In this document: positions 1 to 5,379 of the stretch, piece after piece | How positions within the stretch are numbered: the stretch's first letter is position 1 | Layout of the letters: the number at the start of each line of letters is the position of its first letter | Origin: Stramonita haemastoma | Lineage: Eukaryota > Mollusca > Gastropoda > Neogastropoda > Muricidae | Direction: 5' to 3' | Assembly: GCA_030674155.1 (NCBI GenBank) | Contig: JASPKP010004781.1 | Coordinates: forward strand, 2,501-15,000 | DNA length: 12,500 nt | Translations under genes and position numbers: made by a program | The notes under the pieces: model-generated | Database searches by the model: none | Told to the model about the DNA's origin: nothing | Seen by the model: only the letters and a program-made list of their open reading frames with translations

Positions 1-50
1 CTCTGATCAGGGGGGCTTGGAACCACTGTCCAGGGAACCCACTTTAACAG
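1..50 (+). CDS. Partial internal exon of an unidentified protein-coding gene (exon A)
   Basis: The window opens inside an exon. Frame 2 (codons from base 2) reads SDQGGLEPLSREPTLT with no stop, and one leftover base (G50) precedes a strong splice donor, CAG|GTGAGG, at 50/51. The next exon begins with AT before codon 633, so the split codon is GAT (Asp) and the frame continues. This phase agreement with 631-757 and 1633-2041 is the main support, since a 50-base piece alone would mean little. The 5' part of the gene, including its start codon and any recognisable domain, lies upstream of the window. The segment is polar and shows no known motif. Function is not assignable. Confidence 0.65.
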
Positions 51-83
51 GTGAGGAGGGATAGATGAAGCAGGGAATGGTGT

Positions 84-165
84 GTTCGTGTGTGTGTGTG
101 TGGGGGGGGGGGGGTATGTGTGTGTGTGTGGTGGGGGGGGGGGTATGTGTGTGTGTGTGTGTGTT
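84..165. repeat. GT dinucleotide and poly-G compound microsatellite
   Basis: Two successive blocks have the same order: a GT run, then a run of 10 or more G, then TATG leading into another GT run. The block appears to have been duplicated as a unit, since (GT)n-Gn-TA occurs twice within about 80 bases. The G runs on the + strand could form G-quadruplex-like structures. Lengths of such homopolymers are often wrong in assemblies. Confidence 0.9.
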
Positions 166-171
166 AGATGT

Positions 172-172
<1 letters not shown>

Positions 173-209
<37 letters not shown>

Positions 210-284
210 GGCTGACAGACAGACAAACTGACTGACTGACTGACTGACTGACTGACTGACTGACTGACTGACTGACTGGCTGGA

Positions 285-320
<36 letters not shown>

Positions 321-428
321 TGACTGACTGACTGACTGACTGAAGACAGACAGGCAGACAGAGACAGACAGACAGACAGACAGACAGAGACAGACAGACA
401 GACAGAGACAGACAGACAGACAGAGAGC
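173..428. repeat. Mosaic tetranucleotide array with symmetric block order
   Basis: About 256 bases of 4-base repeats are arranged in nested order: AGAC repeats (173-227), TGAC repeats (229-277), TGGC repeats (about 277-317), TGAC repeats (about 318-343), then AGAC/CAGA repeats (344-428). Each block differs from its neighbour by one base of the motif. This suggests that successive point mutations arose inside an existing array and then expanded, leaving the newest motif in the centre. The array lies in intron 1. Open frames through it on the minus strand encode only Cys/Leu/Ser/Val or Ser/Gln/Pro repeats and are not genes. Confidence 0.95.
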
Positions 429-630
429 AAAGACATGGACACATTTTTGTTTCTTATTGATGGAAAGAAATAAGCATATTCTATAGCTTTTATCCATCCA
501 GCCTTCAGAGAAAGAGAGACAGACAGACAGAGACAGAGAGAGGATAAGAAAAGTTTTAGCCTAACAAGCTACATGCAGCACTACAACCTGACATGACATA
601 ATAATACTAATTCTAATCCATTGCCCTCAG

Positions 631-757
631 ATCTGAAGGAGGAGAGGTCCCAGCTGGAGAAAGACTTACTGTCAGCAGACACCTTCCCCAAAACTCCACC
701 TGTCCACAAGCCTCCGTTCCTGCCTGCTGCTGCTGCTGCTTCACCTGCGTCTGCAGC
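631..757 (+). CDS. Internal exon of the unidentified gene (exon B)
   Basis: The exon is bounded by the acceptor TTGCCCTCAG|AT (630/631) and the donor GCAGC|GTGAGT (757/758). The 127 bases leave the frame open: AT completes an Asp codon, codons run 633-755, and GC is left for the next exon. Residues 18-30 of the partial protein, LKEERSQLEKDLL, form a charged stretch likely to be helical or a short coiled coil. A Pro/Lys/Thr-rich linker follows, then a run of five Ala (residues 49-53, mostly GCT codons) and a Ser/Pro/Ala end. The other two frames contain a stop or read as Cys-rich translation of the GCT repeat. The opposite-strand open frames here are shadows. The composition suggests a disordered, possibly cytoskeleton- or scaffold-type tail, but no family is recognised. 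Confidence 0.75.
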
Positions 758-971
758 GTGAGTACTGTCCACTTTGTTGGGGGGGGGGGGGGCAAGTCAC
801 TGTGGCTTTGGTTCTCCAGTCTTTTTTTTTTATTTTTTTATTTTTTTTTTTTTAATGTTATACCACTTTATGTCACAGCAGATTTCTCTGCATGAAATTT
901 GCCACAGATGCAGTGCCTACCCATTATTATCTTCTTTTTTTTTTTTTAATTGTTTTTTTTTTTTTTTCTTG

Positions 972-1093
972 TTCTTTTATATCGAGGATAATGGGATAAG
1001 CACTCATGTGCTTTTTTTTTACATCCAGTCCCCATGTGTATGCAGTTGTGTAAATATTGTCATCTGTTCCCACCGGCACACAACGGCCTACTG
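972..1093 (-). repeat. Dispersed SINE-body fragment, copy 1
   Basis: This block starts TTCTTTTATAT and ends GGCCTACT. It matches 12136-12253 in the same orientation with roughly 90% identity by eye, including the shared stretch GGATAATGGGATAAGCACTC. Its right half (GTCATC...GGCA...GGCCTACT) also matches the body of the minus-strand SINE at 3340-3745. That half contains a sequence related to the 39-bp monomer at 5380-8218. The orientation given follows that SINE. Poly-T immediately to the left may be part of the insertion. Confidence 0.7.
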
Positions 1094-1426
1094 TAAAAAT
1101 GCAAACCTTTATAAACAGGGATGCAAAACTTGTGTTTATTCTTAACTGGACAGACATGAGTCATGATGAAAATGAAGGGGTATCTTTCTTTAAGACTGCT
1201 GAAAGACAGAGAAGAGGAGATGGAAGGAGACATTTCAGATAGGATAGGCATGAGGCTGAACGAAGCACGGTGCAAGACGAAGACGGACATATAAAGAGAG
1301 GGCTTGTTGTCAAGTTTGCATTTTTACTTTTTAATACTGATTTTGAATGTTTTGATCTGTTTTGCTGTACTTTTTTTTTATGGTTTTGTTCACTCATCTG
1401 TTAGTGTGTACAGCTTTAAAGTCATG

Positions 1427-1549
1427 TGATAGATAGATAGGTAGATTAGATTGGATTAGGTTAGATTAGATTAGGTTAGATAGATAGATTAGATTAGGTT
1501 AGATTAGATTAGATAAATGATGGTGATGGTGGTGATGATGATGATGATA

Positions 1550-1581
<32 letters not shown>

Positions 1582-1582
1582 A
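1427..1582. repeat. GATA / GATTA / GAT compound microsatellite
   Basis: GATA repeats grade into a five-base pattern of ATTAG/GTTAG type (1427-1515) and then into a GAT trinucleotide run with a few GGT interruptions (1516-1582). It lies in intron 2, about 50 bases upstream of the final acceptor, so length changes could alter the distance to the branch point region. Not coding. Confidence 0.93.
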
Positions 1583-1632
1583 TATCCTAGACCCACCTAA
1601 CGCAATGCTGTATCTCTGCTGTCTTTACACAG

Positions 1633-2041
1633 CGGTAAAATACCAGCCCTGGGCCCGGTCAGCGCCAAACTGAGACCTGCCCCTACCGTCAAGGCGTCCT
1701 CAGGCGCCACAAGAGCGGCTCCTCTCAAAGCCTCTCTCACACTGGCAGCAGCAGCGGCATCAGACTCCTCCAGACCCCCCAGCAAACCAGACAGGAGAGG
1801 ATGCCCCCAACTGCCGGAGAAAACGGCAGGGAAAAGAGAAGGGTCCAACGCCCACAGCCGAATCTCCAGTGCCGCTCGTGCCAAGGTCGTTCCCGTCGGC
1901 AGCGTCCACGAGCCTCGGGTGGATTCCGCCGGGAGTCGATCCCTCATGCCGACCCCTCCCCCTGTGGAGGACATGCCTCCTGTGCCTCGCCCCGGCTCTG
2001 CTCAGCGTTTCCGCCAAATGGTCATGAGCTACAGAGAGTGA
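1633..2041 (+). CDS. Terminal coding exon of the unidentified gene (exon C), ending at TGA
   Basis: The exon follows the acceptor TTTACACAG|CGG (1632/1633). Its first base completes the split codon GCC (Ala). It then encodes 135 residues in one frame to TGA at 2039-2041. It starts GKIPALGPVSAKLRPAP, has a run of five Ala (residues 97-101 of the 194-residue partial protein), a basic Ser/Arg/Lys middle, and a Pro-rich segment (MPTPPPVEDMPPVPRP) with PxxP motifs. It ends in a short, probably helical basic tail, RFRQMVMSYRE. No membrane segment, zinc finger or enzyme motif is visible. The exon is GC-rich (well above the flanking AT/GT-rich DNA) and repeat-free, as expected for true coding sequence. 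The compact C-terminal tail after a Pro-rich linker may be a conserved peptide motif. The reading frame is likely right, but identity is unknown. Confidence 0.78.
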
Positions 2042-2344
2042 GGAGCTAAAACTGCTGGCAGGGATTTTTTTTTTTTTTCGTGGATAATTTTGGGGGGGGG
2101 GGGTTATCTCTTTTTGTGTGAAAGAGAATATTGACAACAGTATTTTTGGAAGAAGCTTTAAAAACTGAATCTCCTGCTGTAAAAAAAAAGTCACCCAATT
2201 TTTTTTTTCGGAGAGGGGGGTGGTGCGGGGTATTTAACTGAAACAAACCACATATGAAGACCGTTTTTTTAAGTCAGTAACTGGTTTGGGTTTGATGAAC
2301 TCTCAGGGTAAACAGAAAAAATCAAATCCTTACAATAATGACCC

Positions 2345-2520
2345 GGACTGTGATAATATTCGTGTTTTCCAATGATATTGGTGTGCTGTGTTTGTCGTGA
2401 AATCAGTGTAATGAGATGCCGTTTCTGTGCCTTTTTTGCCACTCTGGATATGTGTGCTTTTTTTTGTGCCTTCTCCATCCTTCCTTTTTTTTTTTTTCTT
2501 TTTTTTTTTTAGCATATGTT
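2345..2520 (+). repeat. Diverged local duplication, left copy (right copy about 3025-3170)
   Basis: GACTGTGATAATATTCGTG (2346 on) is repeated with changes as GACTGTGATAATGTTCATG (3026 on). Similarity continues for about 45 bases and reappears as ATGTGTGC/T-rich and AGCATAT segments near 2450/3122 and 2512/3160. The offset is about 650-680 bases. Similarity is modest and the T-rich parts are unreliable, so the extent is approximate. Confidence 0.45.
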
Positions 2521-2569
2521 AACTTTTTTGTTTTTGGTTTAGAGGCGGGTTTTTGGTAAGGGAGTGTGG

Positions 2570-2609
<40 letters not shown>

Positions 2610-2708
2610 TTTTTTCCCTGAAGTTTGTTTGTGTGTGTGTGTGTGTGATTTTTTCCCTGAAGTTTGTTTGTGTGTGTGTGTGTGTGAATTTTTTGCTTGA
2701 GGTTTTCG
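2570..2708. repeat. GT microsatellite merging into a 39-bp-period minisatellite
   Basis: A GT run (2570-2608) is followed by ATTTTTTCCCTGAAGTTTG plus TTT at 2609 and 2648, and by a degenerate third copy at 2687. Each copy is separated by a GT run. The spacing is exactly 39 bases each time. The sequence is unrelated to the large 39-bp array downstream, so the shared period is probably chance. Confidence 0.85.
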
Positions 2709-2802
2709 TTTTTTTAGTAAAGTACAAAAGATATATGAACTTTATAGTTTAATTTTTTTTGAGACTATCACAAAACTGTTGTGTGTTTTATCTTTTTTGT
2801 AG

Positions 2803-2856
2803 AGTGTGTGTGTGTGTGTGTGTGTGTCTGTTTGTGTGTGCGCATGTGCATGTGCA
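2803..2856. repeat. GT microsatellite with GC/AT-interrupted tail
   Basis: A GT run ends in GCGCATGTGCATGTGC. The whole tract is nearly strict alternating purine-pyrimidine. No coding value. Confidence 0.9.
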
Positions 2857-3260
2857 AATGTGTGCCAGTTTGCATATGTGCTTGCATATGTCATGTTTGT
2901 TTTTTTGCTCAGAGATTTAACCTAAATAGATACTTATATCATATAATGATACATATATTAATGGGATTTTTTACACGGATGAGCACTGAAGACTTTTAAA
3001 ACAAAAGATTCTTTGAACACGACTTGACTGTGATAATGTTCATGTTTTGCCAACAAGGCTTGGTTTGCAGTGCTTCTGATACGATCACTTCATAATTCAT
3101 ATACTGTTTTTGCAAAAGGGTCTCTATGTGTCTACATTTTTTTTCTTTCTTGTGTTTACAGCATATTTTAGGGTTTTGCAGGAGTTTTTCCTCCACTAAA
3201 TTCTGTAAAAATTTCTGGACTTTTTTGTTGGTGAAATATTGCAGGAATCTTGTGTGTGTG

Positions 3261-3295
3261 TGTTTTCTTAGCTTGAGCTACGAGGCTCACCAATG

Positions 3296-3339
<44 letters not shown>

Positions 3340-3378
3340 TGTTTCTTAGCTAGAGCTACGAGGCTTACCAGTGGTGAG
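3261..3378. repeat. Tandem duplication of the SINE 3' tail separated by GT repeats
   Basis: The 40-base block ending GAGGCTCACCAATGGTGAG (3261-3300) recurs at about 3339-3378 as GAGGCTTACCAGTGGTGAG, offset by 78 bases, with a GT run between. The right copy is the left edge (3' tail) of the minus-strand SINE at 3340-3745. The left copy is an extra tail. The block contains an inverted repeat, CTCACC-AAT-GGTGAG, that can fold into a 6-bp hairpin. Confidence 0.8.
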
Positions 3379-3745
3379 ATTTTTATGTATGCAACCTTTT
3401 TTATCCCACCGTTTGTTTAGAAAGCCACATCCCGACCTAAGGGATGGTGTCTAAACACAACACCTGTGTGTTTGTGCTTTAAAATAATGTTGTCATCCAT
3501 CCCTACTGGCATCAAATGGCCTACTCTTCTGAATAGGTTTTTAATATGTGCACAAGATGTTCTGCATGCATTTGCACTTTGGGGCCTTGGGGTTTTTTGT
3601 GTGTTTTTTTATCTCATCTGAAAGACTTTGACACACTTTTTGATTTTCTAGTCAAACTTGGAAGAAAAGGTGAGACTAGGAATGGAACCCAGAACCTCAT
3701 GGTTTACTTTGTTAGGCAGGTGGATGTCTTAACTTTCCTGCCACC
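3340..3745 (-). mobile_element. tRNA-derived SINE (family A), minus strand, nearly full length
   Basis: Read on the minus strand, the element starts at 3745 with GGTGGCAGG. It has a pol III B-box-like GGGTTCCATTCC (complement of 3679-3690) about 60 bases in. It then carries a central block with AGTCTTTCAGATGAGA, a body segment complementary to GTCATCCATCCC and GGCCTACTCTTC, and ends with a tail containing the CTCACC/GGTGAG hairpin. The head, centre and tail all recur at 8300-8672, and body and tail recur around the 39-bp array. The head resembles a tRNA and the centre resembles a block I know from mollusc SINEs, but I cannot name the family. The A box is degenerate. It lies in the non-coding stretch downstream of the gene. 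Confidence 0.72.
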
Positions 3746-3972
3746 TTTTTTCCAAAAAAAATTTTCCTACCATCTTCCTTCTTGTGGGAGAGATTTAATT
3801 TCCTGTTGAAAAGTCATAAAACTTATGGGTGTTTATTTTTTGAGAATTTGTATAATATGTAGGAACATGCATGTAGGAGGTTTATACATGTGTGTATGCA
3901 CGAAATATATATATATACACAAGTGTACTCACTGACTTGACATTTTTTTCTCAACCAATGCTTTTACCAGAT

Positions 3973-3974
<2 letters not shown>

Positions 3975-4040
<66 letters not shown>

Positions 4041-4055
4041 AGAGAGAGAGAGAGA
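3975..4055. repeat. Compound GT-GA microsatellite
   Basis: A GT run of about 63 bases passes directly into a GA run (4038-4055) and then a G-rich patch. The minus strand carries the CA and TC equivalents. Open frames through it encode Thr-His repeats only. Confidence 0.95.
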
Positions 4056-4225
4056 GGGGGTGGGGAGAAAAAGAGCAGTGAACCAACAATCATTTATACC
4101 AGATTCCAGTATTATATATGTACAGCTGTGATCATTATTATTTGCCTGTGATATTTTTATTTGACATATTTGTACAGTAAACAATGAATTGGGGAACTTT
4201 TAAAATGTTTTTTTCTGTATTTTTC

Positions 4226-4322
4226 TTTCCTGTCACTCTCTCTCTCTCTCTTTATGTGCCCGTCTCTATATCTCTCTCTGTCTTGTCTCTATCTCTCTCT
4301 GTCTGTCTGTCTCTCTCTCTGT
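4226..4322. repeat. CT-rich (CTCT, GTCT, CTAT) microsatellite
   Basis: The tract is dominated by CT dinucleotides with TCTG and TCTA variants. It is pyrimidine-rich on the + strand and lies between two GT-GA compound repeats. Confidence 0.85.
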
Positions 4323-4403
4323 ATGGGCCAACATTTTTGGGGGTTAATCTTTTATGTTATGTACAGCATTTAAAGATTTGAATTACATATCTGTGAGTTT
4401 TTA

Positions 4404-4404
<1 letters not shown>

Positions 4405-4462
<58 letters not shown>

Positions 4463-4486
4463 AGAGAGAGAGAGAGAGAGAAAGAG
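4405..4486. repeat. Second compound GT-GA microsatellite
   Basis: A GT run of about 54 bases passes through GCGA into a GA run ending AAAGAGAA. It has the same order and nearly the same length as 3975-4055, about 430 bases upstream. Confidence 0.95.
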
Positions 4487-4576
4487 AATTTCATGATTTA
4501 TTCTATCTTGCTGTTTTGTCAATTTGTGTATGTTCATCACCATATACCATACATTTTGACATGACAATCTCAGAGG

Positions 4577-4582
4577 AATAAA
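4577..4582 (+). promoter_or_regulatory. Candidate polyadenylation signal AATAAA
   Basis: AATAAA sits in ordinary sequence, followed 30-60 bases later by a GT-rich stretch (TGTTTTGTCCATGTGTTGGG), the usual arrangement of a poly(A) signal and downstream element. It is on the strand of the gene ending at 2041. It could be chance in AT-rich DNA. Another AATAAA at 4861-4866 lies in CA-repeat sequence and looks weaker. Confidence 0.35.
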
Positions 4583-4600
4583 AATGGGACAGCCTGTGTT

Positions 4601-5273
4601 TTACTTCACCAGATGTTTTGTCCATGTGTTGGGTGTTTTGTTGTTTGGTTTCTTTTTTTCATTTTCATGTTATGATGTCATGCCCGCTTTCTAACCTTGA
4701 ACATTGCGTTTTTTTTTTTTGGGGGGGTTGTGGGTGTTTTTTTTTTTTTTATGATGAAATGTCTTTGAACTGCTAAACAAGTATGTTATTGATATGATGG
4801 ACTTACAGTCATGCATGTGCACTTATATAAAATATATACACACAGTTGTATGTATATACAAATAAACACACGTGTACACACACGTGTACACACACACAGA
4901 CACACAGACACACACACACACTGATGGTTAAGTATCAGTTCATTTACTTATGTAGATTATTTGTTATCAAGTATCATCAGGTTTTGTTGTGGTTTTTTGT
5001 TGATGTTGTTTTTTATCTGAAGTGCAAAGCACAATGCAGACGAATGTGACATGCAATTTTTATTTCCTCTTTATCATTTTGTATCCTGTCTTTCCTCCAT
5101 GAGCAGATTTGGACCCACATATATTTATACTTAAAGTGGCACACAATAAGATGTGTGAGTTGCCATTTCTACACAAGATATGAGCTATTTAAAGTTGCAT
5201 GCAGCATAACCTTGTGAACCAACCTTTAAGATGACTCTGGATAATGTGTTTGTTTGGGGTTTTTTTGTTCTTT
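4601..5273. other. Non-coding AT-rich stretch
   Basis: It holds T and G homopolymers (about 4710-4750) and a TATA/CA-rich microsatellite (about 4829-4922, including two ACACGTGTAC palindromes). Nothing else is recognised. No coding frame is credible. Confidence 0.6.
4829..4922. repeat. TATA / ACAC microsatellite with ACGTGT palindromes
   Basis: Alternating AT-rich then CA-rich sequence contains two copies of ACACGTGTACAC and ends in CACAGACACACAGA repeats. Confidence 0.85.
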
Positions 5274-5379
5274 GACTCGAGCTCCAAGGTTCACCAATAG
5301 TGAGATTTTTCCTTATGTTACTGTTTTCACTGACTATTAAGGTACCCACATTCCAACTTCGGGGATAGCAATCTAAACT
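5274..5379 (-). mobile_element. SINE (family A) 3' tail segment, left flank of the 39-bp array
   Basis: GACTCGAGCTCCAAGGTTC, then ACCAATAGTGAGATTTTT, and the later CCCACATTCCAACTTCGGGG align with the SINE tail at 3349-3440 in the same orientation. They also align with the reverse complement of about 8570-8665. The unit boundary to the array at 5380 falls exactly where the body of the SINE would continue (TCTAAAC followed by GTG). The segment is therefore the tail of the minus-strand SINE whose body became the array. Confidence 0.7.

Larger units (their letters stand above)
51..630 (+). other. Intron 1 (GT-AG) of the unidentified gene
   Basis: The 580-base intron starts GTGAGG and ends TTGCCCTCAG. 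A branch-point-like CTAAT lies about 18 bases before the acceptor (TTCTAATCC). It contains the GT/poly-G tract (84-165), the tetranucleotide array (173-428) and a short GA/CAGA-rich patch (about 507-542). Nothing else is recognised in it. Confidence 0.6.
758..1632 (+). other. Intron 2 (GT-AG) of the unidentified gene
   Basis: The 875-base intron begins GTGAGT. It ends with a good polypyrimidine tract and acceptor (CTGTCTTTACACAG) and has a CTAAC branch-point-like motif about 32 bases upstream of the acceptor. Contents are a poly-G run (about 779-792), long poly-T runs (823-853 and 937-968), a SINE-body fragment (972-1093) and a GATA/TTAGA/GAT microsatellite (1427-1582). The rest, 1094-1426, shows no recognised feature. 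Confidence 0.65.
2042..4600 (+). other. Non-coding stretch after the stop codon, possible long 3' UTR
   Basis: No supported coding sequence follows the TGA. The region is AT/GT-rich with homopolymer runs (poly-T at about 2065-2078, poly-G at about 2092-2103, poly-T at about 2485-2510) and many microsatellites, each listed separately. If the AATAAA at 4577 is used, the 3' UTR would be about 2.5 kb. An earlier non-canonical signal is equally possible, so the transcript end is not determined. Confidence 0.35.

Noticed and set aside
7..497. Cys/Leu/Ser- and Ser/Gln-rich open frames on the minus strand
   Set aside because: They are translation of the CAGA/CTGA tetranucleotide array and GT repeats.
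774..1145. 123-codon plus-strand open frame in intron 2
   Set aside because: Its residues come from poly-T (Phe) runs and a SINE-body fragment.
1441..1515. Telomere-like repeats (TTAGG-type)
   Set aside because: TTAGG occurs only within a mixed GATTA/GATA microsatellite and is not an uninterrupted telomeric run.
1597..2194. Open frames on the minus strand and the 82-codon plus-strand frame at 1801-2049 overlapping the last exon
   Set aside because: They are shadows of the GC-rich coding exon 1633-2041. Only the exon frame is phase-consistent with both splice junctions and the upstream exons.
2570..2708. Link between this 39-bp-period minisatellite and the main 39-bp array
   Set aside because: The period is the same but the sequences are unrelated (GT run plus ATTTTTTCCCTGAAG versus the SINE-derived monomer), so coincidence is the simpler reading. 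The 78-base offset at 3261-3378 is treated the same way.
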